From Sphingorhabdus sp. EL138 (GTDB lineage: Bacteria > Pseudomonadota > Alphaproteobacteria > Sphingomonadales > Sphingomonadaceae): DNA of 64,000 nucleotides. The stretch's first letter is position 1; the number at the start of each line of letters is the position of its first letter. Position numbers and translations under genes: made by a program. The stretch spans positions 1 through 64,000 of the forward strand of contig NZ_CAMCWY010000005.1 in assembly GCF_945882965.1 (NCBI RefSeq). The letters are read 5' to 3'. Shown one piece after another: positions 34,744 to 43,838 of this stretch. The notes below the pieces were generated by a model that did no database searches, was not told where the DNA came from, and was given only the letters and a program-made list of their open reading frames with translations.

Positions 34744-35589
34744 ATGAAAAATTATATTCTGATGACTTTGGTGACCGCGACGGCGCTTTCGCCAGTTGCG
34801 GCTTATGCTGCCCCGGTCGCACCGGTTCGCGCCGACGTCATGGTCGAAGACTTTACTGATTTTCAGCGTGAAGAGAGACGTGCCAATCGGCAACAGGCCC
34901 GTCCCAACCCTAATCCGGAACAACGCGCAGAGCGCCAGCAAAACCGGCCGGAACCCGCACGAGCGGTTGAAGTTGCGGCCCCACAACAGCAAGTAAATCG
35001 TGCCGAGCGCCAACGCGATAATGTCCGCGTTGAACGCCAACGTGATACCGTCCGCACCGAACGCCGCGCGGCTAGCCAAGACGGCCGATATTATGATCGC
35101 AACCGCGATGGTGACCTCGACCGCCGCTGGGACCGCAATCGCGATGGCAATCTGGACCGGAATTGGGATCGTAACCGCGATGGCCGTTTGGACCTCCGTT
35201 TCGACCGCAATGATGATGAACGCCTTGACCGTCGCTATGACCAAAACCGCGACGGCAAATTGGACCGGACACAGTTTGGCCGTTGGACCAACAACTGGCG
35301 CAATGACAACCGCTATAACTGGCGCCGCTATCGCGAGCGGAACGGCAATTATTTCCGCCTTGGCCGTTATAATGCCCCGTACCGTGGCCGCAATTACAGC
35401 CGCATATCCAAAGGCTTCTCCTTGGGCTCGGGCTATTACGGGTCGCGCTACTGGATCAACGACCCGTGGCAATACCGCCTGCCCGCCGCTTATGGCAGCT
35501 ACCGCTGGGTGCGTTATTATGACGATGTCCTTTTGGTAGACCTGCGCAACGGCCGTGTCGTCGACGTCATTCGCGCCTTCTTTTGGTAG
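34744..35589 (+). CDS. secreted RcnB-like protein with tandem acidic repeats
   Basis: A 281-residue periplasmic protein with a signal peptide (ending VAAYA) and an Arg/Gln-rich segment (about 40-110). Five tandem 12-residue repeats follow at about 117-176, of consensus [YWF]DRNRDGxLDRx. The C-terminal domain resembles RcnB-family metal-homeostasis proteins (YYGSRYWINDPWQYRL, YDDVLLVDLRNGRVVDVI). The repeats have the calcium-site pattern DxNxDGxLD of EF-hand, dockerin or thrombospondin type 3 loops, so metal binding is suspected. ATG 34744 follows TGAGGACCT. It is a single-gene unit ended by a strong terminator. Confidence 0.75.
   Translation: MKNYILMTLVTATALSPVAAYAAPVAPVRADVMVEDFTDFQREERRANRQQARPNPNPEQRAERQQNRPEPARAVEVAAPQQQVNRAERQRDNVRVERQRDTVRTERRAASQDGRYYDRNRDGDLDRRWDRNRDGNLDRNWDRNRDGRLDLRFDRNDDERLDRRYDQNRDGKLDRTQFGRWTNNWRNDNRYNWRRYRERNGNYFRLGRYNAPYRGRNYSRISKGFSLGSGYYGSRYWINDPWQYRLPAAYGSYRWVRYYDDVLLVDLRNGRVVDVIRAFFW
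35092..35271 (+). repeat. five tandem 36-bp repeats (12-residue DxNxDGxLD units)
   Basis: Five consecutive 36-bp units encode YDRNRDGDLDRR, WDRNRDGNLDRN, WDRNRDGRLDLR, FDRNDDERLDRR and YDQNRDGKLDRT, from 35092 to 35271 within the RcnB-like gene. Units two and three are closest in sequence, suggesting recent duplication. Loops of this design bind calcium in other proteins. Confidence 0.85.
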
Positions 35590-35603
35590 TATTCTAAATA
35601 ATT

Positions 35604-35633
35604 AAGCCTGGACTTCACCGTCCGGGCTTTTTT
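35604..35633 (+). terminator. rho-independent terminator after the RcnB-like gene
   Basis: AAGCCTGGAC (35604-35613), loop TTCACC, GTCCGGGCTT (35620-35629), then a six-T run to 35633. The stem has one mismatch (T opposite G) and a proper U tract on the plus strand. Confidence 0.9.
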
Positions 35634-35690
35634 GCTTGTAACCTTGACCCAAGCTGACCAATCTCCCGCAGATACATCGGAGAGTTTTTG

Positions 35691-36959
35691 ATGGTACGTT
35701 ATCTGTTACTTGCGAGCGCCGCTTTATCGTTGGCAACGCCCGCATCCGCTGCGACTCAAGCCATTATCGTTGGTAACCTCATCCCCGATGCCGCGACCGG
35801 CCCCACTGGGCCAGCCATTATCTTGGTCGAAGACGGGCGGATTAAAGACATCGCCAAGGGCATAGATAATCCGTTTCAGGCGGACAGCGTCGTTGACCTG
35901 TCGACCAAGACCTTGCTCCCCGGCCTCATTGACCTGCATGTACATTTAACCGGCGACCCCGGCGATGATTTTCGCGACGAGGCGGTGAACCCCGATGAAT
36001 GGGGTGTGGTCATGGGTGTCAAGAACGCGGCGTTGACGGTCAAGGCTGGCTTTACCACCGTGCGTGAGGCTGGCTCTGCACAAAATACCGCTTTTGTCCT
36101 GCGGCGCGGCACGGCGGAAGGCCGCATCATTGGCCCGCGCATTATCGCCGCTGGACCAGCTTTGTCGATTGTCGGCGGGCATGGCGATGTTTCCGGGTTC
36201 CGCAACGACGTCATCGCGACATTGGAATCAGGCTACACCTGCACAGGCCCAATTGAATGTGCGGAAAAAGTGCGCAAATCGTCGCGCGCTGGCGCGGACG
36301 TTATCAAGATTACTGCGACGGGCGGCGTCTTGTCGCAACAGGGCCGGGGACTGGAGGCGCATTTCACCAGTGAAGAAATGCTTGCCATCACCAACACCGC
36401 CCATTCACTTGGGCTAAAGGTCATGGCGCATGCCCATGGTGCGCGCGGTATCGAAGCTGCATCAGCCGCGGGAATTGACTCCATCGAACATGGCACATTT
36501 GCCGATGAGGCAGCGTTGAAGGTCATGAAGGCAAAGGGCACGGCCTTAGTGCCGACATTAATGGCGCTGGAGGGCGTGCGCGCGCGTCTGGGCAAGGGCA
36601 TTTACACCCCAACGGTTGAAGTGAAGGCAAAGCAAGCGGTAGAGGCCGCTGGCCGTCAGGTCCGGCGCGCAAAGGCCATGGGCGTTACGATTGCCTTTGG
36701 CACGGATGCGGGCGTATTTGAACATGGCAGCAATGGCGGCGAATTGGCCTTATTGGTGAACGCAGGCATGACCCCTGCCGAAGCCCTTGCCAGCGCAACC
36801 AATGTTGCCGCCAAAACGCTTGGGCTTGAAAATGAAATCGGCCGTATTGCGGTTGGCTATTCCGCTGATCTGGTTGCGGTGAATGAAAATCCACTCAATA
36901 ACATCCGCACGCTCGAAAAGGCCGAATGGGTCATGGTAAGAGGACGCATCGTTCCGTGA
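35691..36959 (+). CDS. secreted amidohydrolase (imidazolonepropionase-like)
   Basis: A 422-residue metal-dependent hydrolase exported by a signal peptide (cleavage after PASA, near residue 19). Amidohydrolase marks are the N-terminal metal site LPGLIDLHVHLTGDP, the carboxylated-lysine region near GADVIKITATGG, HAHGARGIEAASAAGIDSIEHGTF with two metal histidines, and FGTDAGVFEHG with the catalytic aspartate. Close relatives hydrolyse peptides or amides such as Xaa-Arg dipeptides in the periplasm; the substrate here is unknown. The ATG at 35691 follows CGGAGAG. Confidence 0.85.
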   Translation: MVRYLLLASAALSLATPASAATQAIIVGNLIPDAATGPTGPAIILVEDGRIKDIAKGIDNPFQADSVVDLSTKTLLPGLIDLHVHLTGDPGDDFRDEAVNPDEWGVVMGVKNAALTVKAGFTTVREAGSAQNTAFVLRRGTAEGRIIGPRIIAAGPALSIVGGHGDVSGFRNDVIATLESGYTCTGPIECAEKVRKSSRAGADVIKITATGGVLSQQGRGLEAHFTSEEMLAITNTAHSLGLKVMAHAHGARGIEAASAAGIDSIEHGTFADEAALKVMKAKGTALVPTLMALEGVRARLGKGIYTPTVEVKAKQAVEAAGRQVRRAKAMGVTIAFGTDAGVFEHGSNGGELALLVNAGMTPAEALASATNVAAKTLGLENEIGRIAVGYSADLVAVNENPLNNIRTLEKAEWVMVRGRIVP

Positions 36960-36971
36960 TTCGGTGGACTT

Positions 36972-37682
36972 ATGCAAACAGATACGCAAGCCAAAGAGTT
37001 CGACCCCAATAATGATCCCGCCAAGCTGGCGCGGATTGGGGCGCATGTCACCAAAAGGTTGAATGCCAATCCGCTTGTCCAGCAAGTCGAACATGAAGAC
37101 GCGCAATTATATGTCTATCAAGGGTTTTTGAGCGCTAAAGACTGTAAGACATTGATTGCAAAAATTGATGCCGATGCCGTGCCCTCCACCTTATATGCAG
37201 GCACAGAGCAAGAGGGCTTTCGCACCAGTTACAGTTGCCATCTCAACCGTTGGGATGCGTTCATTGCCAAAGTCGAGGCGCGGATGAGCGACGTTTTGGG
37301 CATCGACAATGATTATGCCGAAACCATGCAGGGGCAGCGGTACCATGTCGGCCAAGAATTCAAGGCGCATCACGACTTTTTCCACCCAAGCCAAAGCTAT
37401 TGGGCGCAGGAAGGCCCGGGCGGCGGGCAGCGCAGTTGGACCGCAATGATCTTCTTGAACGAACCCAAAGAGGGCGGCGCGACGGAATTTCCGCATCTTG
37501 GCCTTGGCGTGCGTCCGCAGGCCGGAATGATGCTGATATGGAATAATATAAAGCCGGACGGGACGCTCAACTATAAAACATTGCATAGCGGTACGCCTGT
37601 TATTCGGGGCGTGAAGCATATCATCACCAAATGGTACCGGCAAAATGACTGGCTGGAGATTACGACTGCAAAGACGTCTTAA
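36972..37682 (+). CDS. prolyl 4-hydroxylase-type 2OG-Fe(II) oxygenase
   Basis: A 236-residue protein of the P4Hc family. The jelly-roll core holds the first iron ligands in GQEFKAHHDFFHP (His and Asp), the third iron ligand in LNYKTLHSGTPVIRGVKHIITKWYRQ, and the 2-oxoglutarate arginine or lysine nearby. GPGGGQRSWTAMIFLNEPKEGGATEFPHLG is typical. Such enzymes hydroxylate prolines in proteins or free substrates; bacterial targets are mostly unknown. It starts 12 bp after the amidohydrolase stop and is likely in its transcription unit. Confidence 0.85.
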   Translation: MQTDTQAKEFDPNNDPAKLARIGAHVTKRLNANPLVQQVEHEDAQLYVYQGFLSAKDCKTLIAKIDADAVPSTLYAGTEQEGFRTSYSCHLNRWDAFIAKVEARMSDVLGIDNDYAETMQGQRYHVGQEFKAHHDFFHPSQSYWAQEGPGGGQRSWTAMIFLNEPKEGGATEFPHLGLGVRPQAGMMLIWNNIKPDGTLNYKTLHSGTPVIRGVKHIITKWYRQNDWLEITTAKTS

Positions 37683-37823
37683 ACGGCATCGCAGTTCGCT
37701 GGCGGCGCAATCACTGTCGTCTGTCGAAACCCTATTGCGCTTGGCCGATAGGACGCCGACAGCAAGCGCCAAAGCCCCATCATACCCTTTTGATAGATTT
37801 GAAATAATGTCGGAGAACATCGC

Positions 37824-39629
37824 ATGAAAATGAAGCGCCATATCTTATTGCTTAGCTGCGCTGCGTTACTGTCACCTGTTGCCGCGCAGGCCCAAACCAC
37901 TGCGACAGAAACCGCCGCGACCGAAAGCCAGCGGCTGACGGCGTTGTTCGCCGCCGATGATGCGGCAAGCCTTGAGCGTAACCCATTAAACGCCATGTTC
38001 CGTGGCGACGTGCGCTATGCCGACCGTTTTGGCGATTTCATCAGCGATGCGTATTTCGCCAATGAACGCAAAGCTGCCGAGGCCAATGTGGAGGCCCTGA
38101 AAAGCATTGACCGTGACCAGCTGAACGCGACCGACAAGATCGCCTATGACGTGTTCAAGCAAAACCAGACCGATGCGCTCAAAGGCTTGTCCAAAGAGAT
38201 TATGGACCTGACCGTTGTCCGTCCGCTTAATCACTTTTTTGGCTTTCACACATTCTACCCGACCTTTGCCAGCGGACAGGGTGCGGCGCCGTTCAAGACA
38301 GTGCTGGATTATGACAACAACCTGAAACGGCATAAGGAGTTTATCGTGCTTATGGATCGGTCGATTGACCGTTTCCGTCAGGGCATGGCCACCGGCGTGT
38401 TCGAAACGCAGATGACGATCACCAACGTCGTCGATCAATTGAATACGCAGCTTGCGCAAAAGACCGAAGAATCGCCCTATTATGGTCCGATCCTGAAATT
38501 CCCGGAAGGTTTTAGCGATGCCGACAAGGCGCGGCTCACTGCCGAATATCGCGACATCATCGAAACCGGCCTTTACCCCGCCAATGCCCGCCTGCGCGAT
38601 TTTCTGCGGGACAGCTATTTGCCCTTGGCGCGCGAACAGGTCGGCCTATCGGCGATGAAGGGCGGCGAAGCTTTGTATCAATATTTGATCGAGCAAACGA
38701 CGACTTTGCCATTGAAGGCCGACGACATCCACAATCTTGGATTGTCCGAAGTCGCGCGAATCACATCGGGCATGGAGGCGATCCGCCAGGAAGTCGGCTT
38801 CAAAGGCACTTTGCCCGAATTTTTTGACCATTTGCGCTCGGATCCAAAGTTCAAACTCGCCAGCCGTGACGCCTTAACTCAAGGCTATTATGACATCGGC
38901 AAGATTGTTGATGCAAAGATTTCGACGCAGTTCAAATATCTTCCCAAGGCACCGCTAGAGATCAAGCCCTATGAAGAATTCCGCGAGAAATATGAAGCTG
39001 GCGGTAGCTATCAGTCCGGCACGCCAGACGGTTCGCGCGCCGGTATATTTTATTTCAACGCTTATGACCTGCCAAGCCGCACGACCCCTGGCATGACCAC
39101 GCTCTATCTTCATGAAGGTGCGCCGGGGCACCATTTCCAGATCAGCATCGCGCAGGAAAATGAAAAACTGCCTGCCTTCATGCGCTTTGGCGGCAACACC
39201 GCTTATGTCGAGGGCTGGGCGCTATATTCGGAAACCTTGGGCTATGACATGGGCCTGTTCAGCGACCCGTATCAGCGCTTCGGCACATTGTCGGACGAAA
39301 TGCTTCGCGCCATGCGCCTTGTGGTTGACACTGGCCTGCACAGCAAGGGTTGGACGCGCGAACAGGCTATCGACTATATGCTCGCCAACAGCGACATGGG
39401 CAAAACCGATGCAACCGCTGAGGTGGAACGCTATATCGCCATTCCAACACAGGCCTTGGCCTATAAAATCGGTACGCTCACAATTCTGCGCCTAAAGGAC
39501 AAGGCCAAAACGCAATTGGGCAAAAAATTCGACGTGCGCGAATTCCATAATCAGGTTCTGAACACCGGCGCCTTGCCGCTGACTGTCCTTGAAAAGAAAA
39601 TTGACGATTGGATTGCAGCGTCGAAATAA
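37824..39629 (+). CDS. DUF885 family secreted metallopeptidase-like protein
   Basis: A 601-residue exported protein (signal peptide ending VAAQA, near residue 25). It belongs to the DUF885 family of zinc-carboxypeptidase-like proteins. The metal motif is LYLHEGAPGHHFQISIAQEN around residue 430, and the family segment YVEGWALYSETLGYDMGLF follows about 35 residues on. Peptidase activity is inferred from family only. A 141-bp gap precedes it with nothing recognisable; the start MKMKRHIL lets either of two ATG codons serve. Confidence 0.88.
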   Translation: MKMKRHILLLSCAALLSPVAAQAQTTATETAATESQRLTALFAADDAASLERNPLNAMFRGDVRYADRFGDFISDAYFANERKAAEANVEALKSIDRDQLNATDKIAYDVFKQNQTDALKGLSKEIMDLTVVRPLNHFFGFHTFYPTFASGQGAAPFKTVLDYDNNLKRHKEFIVLMDRSIDRFRQGMATGVFETQMTITNVVDQLNTQLAQKTEESPYYGPILKFPEGFSDADKARLTAEYRDIIETGLYPANARLRDFLRDSYLPLAREQVGLSAMKGGEALYQYLIEQTTTLPLKADDIHNLGLSEVARITSGMEAIRQEVGFKGTLPEFFDHLRSDPKFKLASRDALTQGYYDIGKIVDAKISTQFKYLPKAPLEIKPYEEFREKYEAGGSYQSGTPDGSRAGIFYFNAYDLPSRTTPGMTTLYLHEGAPGHHFQISIAQENEKLPAFMRFGGNTAYVEGWALYSETLGYDMGLFSDPYQRFGTLSDEMLRAMRLVVDTGLHSKGWTREQAIDYMLANSDMGKTDATAEVERYIAIPTQALAYKIGTLTILRLKDKAKTQLGKKFDVREFHNQVLNTGALPLTVLEKKIDDWIAASK

Positions 39630-39689
39630 GCGAAGCGCTTGATTGGTTTGGCATGTTGATATAGCTCGCTTGGCAGGGGGGAGTTATTT

Positions 39690-40577
39690 ATGCCAAGTTT
39701 TGCCGCCAGCCTTGCTGGTTTTGTCCTGCGCAGCACAGGCTATTATCGCCGGATGTTTTCGGGCGGGCCGCAATTTGAAAAGAATATTGCAAAGGTCCGT
39801 TCCGGGCACTTGCCATCGCCCAAAGCGCATGTTGACGTCGATATTCGGCAAAGCGAATTTCAGGGCCGTCCTGTTTGGCACCTTGCGCCCAAGGGCCGAG
39901 CGCCGTCGGCGCATGTCCTGTTCTGGCATGGCGGCGGCTATGTCTATCCGGCAACCGACATCCATTGGAAATTTCTATCCCGCATGGCGTCGCAGCATGG
40001 CTGGTCCGTCACCGCGCCGCTTTATCCGCTCGCGCCGGAACATACGGCGGGACAAGTTACCGCTTGGGCGATGGACTATTATGCAAGCTATCAGGCGGAG
40101 ATGGGCGAAAAAGCGTTTGTCATGGGCGGCGACTCTGCAGGTGGCGGCCTGACCGCTGCGTTGGCGCACACGGCGCGCGATACAGGCCAAGCTTTACCTG
40201 CCAGCCTGTTGCTCATTTGCCCATGGTTGAACCTTGACCCCGCGCATCCCGACCAGTTGAAAACGGAACCACGCGACGGAATCCTGACCATCAGCGGTAT
40301 TTCCGCAGGCGGCACGCTCTATGCGGGCGACTTGCCGCGCAATGACCCAAGATGCAGCCCTATCTTCGGCGATTGGGAGGGGTTGCCGCCGATTCTGGCC
40401 TTTGCTGGCGGCGACGACATATTGGTAACGGACTCGCGGGCCTTAAAGGCCAAGCTGCCATCGGTGGAGCTCATTGAGCTTGCGGGCATGCTGCATGATT
40501 GGCCGATCTTCAGTTTCAGTGAATCGCGCAAGGCGCAAGCAAAAATGGCCACCTTTGTCGCACCGGCGGTGAAGTAA
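39690..40577 (+). CDS. alpha/beta hydrolase, hormone-sensitive-lipase family
   Basis: A 295-residue esterase of the HSL group. The oxyanion motif is FWHGGGYVYPATDIHW and the nucleophile elbow is GGDSAGGGLTAAL with the catalytic serine. The acid is likely in GGDDILVTDS and the histidine in MLHDWPIF. It would hydrolyse short-chain esters. The start ATG 39690 is preceded by GGGGGGAG. No signal peptide is evident. A desaturase gene follows 58 bp downstream. Confidence 0.88.
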   Translation: MPSFAASLAGFVLRSTGYYRRMFSGGPQFEKNIAKVRSGHLPSPKAHVDVDIRQSEFQGRPVWHLAPKGRAPSAHVLFWHGGGYVYPATDIHWKFLSRMASQHGWSVTAPLYPLAPEHTAGQVTAWAMDYYASYQAEMGEKAFVMGGDSAGGGLTAALAHTARDTGQALPASLLLICPWLNLDPAHPDQLKTEPRDGILTISGISAGGTLYAGDLPRNDPRCSPIFGDWEGLPPILAFAGGDDILVTDSRALKAKLPSVELIELAGMLHDWPIFSFSESRKAQAKMATFVAPAVK

Positions 40578-40635
40578 CGCATTTGCGCGCGGGCCAATGG
40601 AACGCTATGTTTTGTGCAATGAATAGGGACGCAGC

Positions 40636-41676
40636 ATGCCAGCGGTAAAGGCCGCCAACCCGCGTGCGGTTTTTGCCGCTAATGATTGGCGCGCAATCAC
40701 CACATTGTCGCGTTGGCGCGGTATCTGGCTTGTGCTGCATGGTTGGATGGTTGTCGCGCTGGCGGCCTTTGGCGGCGCTGCGGCATGGGACTATCATTGG
40801 TTGGTCGGGCTGTTGGTGACGCCTTTCGTGCTTGCGATACTAAGCGGGCGGCAATTGGGGCTTTCGATCCTGATGCATGATGGCGCGCATGGTTTGCTGC
40901 ACCCCAACCGCAAGACCAACAATTGGCTTGGGCAATGGCCGACGGGCGCGGCGACGGGCAGCGATTTGTTCGCCTATCGCGCCTATCATTTGACGCACCA
41001 CAAATTCACGCAGCAGCCCGAAGACCCCGACCTTTCTTTGTCCGCCCCCTTCCCCACCAGCCGCGATAGCCTGCGCCGCAAATTCATCCGCGACCTGACG
41101 GGGCAGACTTTTTACAAGCAACGCCGCGCGCAATTTGCGGTCGCTTTGCGCGGGGCAAAGGCCATGCTGACCCGCGAAAGCAGCAACGACAAAGCCGACA
41201 CACTAGCTGGCCGCGCACTCAACATGCAGAGCCGCGCTGGCGTTGCCGCGCCCGTTATGAATGTCGATGGCGCAAAAACCACAGCGCGCACTGTGGGCCG
41301 CTTCTTGGCGGTGCAGGCCATATTGCTGACGATATCTTTGCTCGTCTGGGGCTGGACGCCGTTTCTGCTTTGGCTGGCGGCGCTGGCCACGAGTTTTCAA
41401 TTATTCCTGCGCATCCGCAACATCGCCGAACATGCATGCACACCCACGGGTAGCGGCGACCCTTTCACGCATGCGCGGACCACTTATGCCGGCCTTATCG
41501 CCCGTGCGACGGTCGCGCCTTATTGGGTCAATTATCACAGCGAGCATCATCTGTTCATGGGTGTGCCCTGCTACCATCTGGCGGCGACCCATCGCCTGCT
41601 CGGAACGGGCGGCTTCCATCCGAAGATGACATTATCGCCTAATTATCGCGACGTTCTGGCGCAAGCGGTCAACTGA
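40636..41676 (+). CDS. fatty acid desaturase family membrane protein
   Basis: A 346-residue integral membrane di-iron desaturase or hydroxylase. Three histidine boxes are visible: HDGAHG near residue 80, HLTHHKF about 35 residues on, and YHSEHHLFM near residue 300. About four helices are grouped in two pairs around the first two boxes. Substrates in this family include acyl lipids, carotenoids and sphingolipids, all sensible in this group, but none is singled out. Its 3' end overlaps the convergent DUF1003 gene by 8 bp. Confidence 0.87.
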   Translation: MPAVKAANPRAVFAANDWRAITTLSRWRGIWLVLHGWMVVALAAFGGAAAWDYHWLVGLLVTPFVLAILSGRQLGLSILMHDGAHGLLHPNRKTNNWLGQWPTGAATGSDLFAYRAYHLTHHKFTQQPEDPDLSLSAPFPTSRDSLRRKFIRDLTGQTFYKQRRAQFAVALRGAKAMLTRESSNDKADTLAGRALNMQSRAGVAAPVMNVDGAKTTARTVGRFLAVQAILLTISLLVWGWTPFLLWLAALATSFQLFLRIRNIAEHACTPTGSGDPFTHARTTYAGLIARATVAPYWVNYHSEHHLFMGVPCYHLAATHRLLGTGGFHPKMTLSPNYRDVLAQAVN

Positions 41677-42190
41677 CCGATGGCGCGCGGGCGCTTTGGC
41701 GCTCGATGATGTCCAAAAGCGCGTCGATTTTTGCATGCAAGCGCAGGATTTCTAACTCAGCGCGCAAATTGACTTCATAATCATGCGCGGCGGCAATGCG
41801 GTCTTTGGCCGACTGACGATTTTGGCTCATCATGATGATGGGCGCCTGAATCGCCGCAACCGTTGACAGCATCAGGTTTAAGAAGATGAACGGATAGGGG
41901 TCAAAGGCTTTGCCCAATGTGCCCAATATCTGCGAGTTCAAAAGCATCCAGCCAAGCAGGACGGCGGCAAAGACCATGATGAGTTTCCATGATCCGCCAA
42001 TCGCCGCAACCCTGTCCGACAAATGCTCGCCAAAAGTCGCCTGTTCGTCGACAATATCGCCAACGTCGCGGCTGGTGTGCTGCACATGGTGAATATGGTG
42101 CAGCACCTTGGCCTCTTCGGCCTCCAACTGGTCCAGCGACTTTCCAAGCAGGTCAATCGCGAGTTTTTCGACGGAAGGCAGTTCTTTCAT
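41669..42190 (-). CDS. DUF1003 family membrane protein
   Basis: A 173-residue protein with two central helices (WKLIMVFAAVLLGWML and PFIFLNLMLSTVAAIQAPIIMM) followed by MSQNRQSAKDRIAAAHDYEVN, the family signature. I take ATG 42190 (MKELPSVEKLAID), preceded by GCAGGAG at 7 nt. The frame runs back to 42214 without such a site. The role of DUF1003 proteins is unknown. Confidence 0.85.
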   Translation of the reverse strand: MKELPSVEKLAIDLLGKSLDQLEAEEAKVLHHIHHVQHTSRDVGDIVDEQATFGEHLSDRVAAIGGSWKLIMVFAAVLLGWMLLNSQILGTLGKAFDPYPFIFLNLMLSTVAAIQAPIIMMSQNRQSAKDRIAAAHDYEVNLRAELEILRLHAKIDALLDIIERQSARAPSVS

Positions 42191-42234
42191 GTCAATACTC
42201 CTGCAATATTCCAACCGAAGGGCGCTCGCCTTAG

Positions 42235-43800
42235 CTATGCCAGCGCCTCTGCGATGAGCTGGCGCGAATTTTTGATGCCATAAAGCGCGATGAAGCTGCC
42301 CATGCGCGGACCAGCGCTTGAACCCAGCAGCGTTTCATACAAGGACTTGAACCAGTCGCGCAGATTTTCGAAACCGCCCTCTTTGCCGATGGCATAGACG
42401 ATGTTTTGAATATCCTCGGCGCTGGCATCCGCCGGCAATTCCGCCAATTGCGCATCCAGCATCTGCAAGGCGGCAATCTCTAAACCTTCGGGCTTGCGCT
42501 TGTGCAAGGTCGGCGCAACAAAATCGCGGTTATAGGCAAGTGCAATCGGGATAAGCTCGGCCAGTTCCGGCGCGTTTTCCGGCGAGACATTATCCGCATA
42601 ATTGCCAAGATAGGCCCAAACCTGCGCCGCGGTGGCACCTGCACCCATCACGCCGACAAGGTTCAGCAACAGGCCGAACGTCACTGGCGGCTGCCCCGTC
42701 GGCACTTGGCCATTGTGGACATGGTGCACTGGGTTGCCCAACCGCTTTTCAGGGGGTTGTTCATGCCATTGCGCGCGGAACTGAAAATATTCGTCCACGG
42801 CCTTTGGCACGACGCCCAAATGCAGTTGCTTGGCGCTTTTGGGTTCGCGAAAAGCGTAAAAGGCAACGCTGTTTTCGGTGCCATATTTCAACCAATCCTC
42901 AAGCGCGAGGCCATTGCCCTTGGACTTGGAAATCTTCTCGCCTTTTTCATCGAGGAACATTTCGTAAATGAGGCTTTCTGGCGGACGCCCGCCAAGCACG
43001 CGCGCGATCTTGCCCGATTGCACACCACTGTCGGTCAAATCCTTGCCATACATTTCATAATCGACGCCCAAAGCGACCCAGCGCATGGCCCAGTCGACTT
43101 TCCATTGCAGCTTTGCCTTGCCGCCCAAGACCGATTGCGTGACCATGTCGCCATTGTCATAAAAACGGACAAGGCCAGCCTCGGCATCGACGACTTCAAC
43201 CGGCACCTGAAGCACAACGCCCGTCTTCTCGCTGATCGGCAATATCGGCGAATAGGTCGCGGCGCGTTCCTTGCGCAACGTGGGCAGCATGATGTCCAAT
43301 ATGCCCTGATAGTTGTGCAGCACATTTTTCAGGGCGTCATCAAACGCGCCGCTTTCATATTGCGACGAGGATGAGATAAATTCATATTCAAAACCGAACT
43401 GGTCAAGAAAAGCGCGCAGCATCGCATTATTATGCGCGGCAAAGCTGTCGAATTTTTCAAACGGATCGGGAATGCGCGACAAGGGCTTGCCCAAATGTTC
43501 GGCGAGCATCGCTTGGTTCGGCACATTGTCCGGCACCTTGCGCAGGCCGTCCATATCGTCCGAAAATTCGATCAATCGCGTTGGCGCATCAGACAGCGTC
43601 CGGAACGCATTGCGCACCATCGTCGTGCGCAGCACTTCGTTAAAGGTGCCGATGTGGGGCAAGCCCGATGGACCATAGCCACATTCGAAAATAATCGCCT
43701 GACCATCGGCCTTGCCATGGGGATAGCGTTTCAGCAAACGCCGCGCCTCTTCATAAGGCCAGGCTTTTGATGCCAATGCTATGTCGCGAAGGTCAGTCAC
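42235..43800 (-). CDS. lysK: class I lysyl-tRNA synthetase
   Basis: A 521-residue class I LysRS that charges tRNA-Lys. The HIGH motif is GPSGLPHIGTFNEVLR and the KMSKS motif is EKISKSKGNGLALEDWLKYG, both proper for class I; the class II motifs are absent. This form is the rule in archaea and in several alphaproteobacteria and spirochaetes, in place of LysS. The GTG at 43800 (MTDLRDIALASKAW) is preferred; the frame continues to a TTG at 43833. It is divergent from the helicase with a spacer of about 38 bp. Confidence 0.95.
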   Translation of the reverse strand: MTDLRDIALASKAWPYEEARRLLKRYPHGKADGQAIIFECGYGPSGLPHIGTFNEVLRTTMVRNAFRTLSDAPTRLIEFSDDMDGLRKVPDNVPNQAMLAEHLGKPLSRIPDPFEKFDSFAAHNNAMLRAFLDQFGFEYEFISSSSQYESGAFDDALKNVLHNYQGILDIMLPTLRKERAATYSPILPISEKTGVVLQVPVEVVDAEAGLVRFYDNGDMVTQSVLGGKAKLQWKVDWAMRWVALGVDYEMYGKDLTDSGVQSGKIARVLGGRPPESLIYEMFLDEKGEKISKSKGNGLALEDWLKYGTENSVAFYAFREPKSAKQLHLGVVPKAVDEYFQFRAQWHEQPPEKRLGNPVHHVHNGQVPTGQPPVTFGLLLNLVGVMGAGATAAQVWAYLGNYADNVSPENAPELAELIPIALAYNRDFVAPTLHKRKPEGLEIAALQMLDAQLAELPADASAEDIQNIVYAIGKEGGFENLRDWFKSLYETLLGSSAGPRMGSFIALYGIKNSRQLIAEALA

Positions 43801-43838
43801 ATGTTGCTCTTTCGTTCCAAATACGCCTATCAAGGCTT

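Noticed and set aside
35000-35539. Alternative frame of 179 codons through the RcnB-like gene, Ala/Thr/Met-rich
   Set aside because: It is the +1 shadow of the 36-bp tandem repeats; the main frame has the signal peptide, repeats and C-terminal family match.
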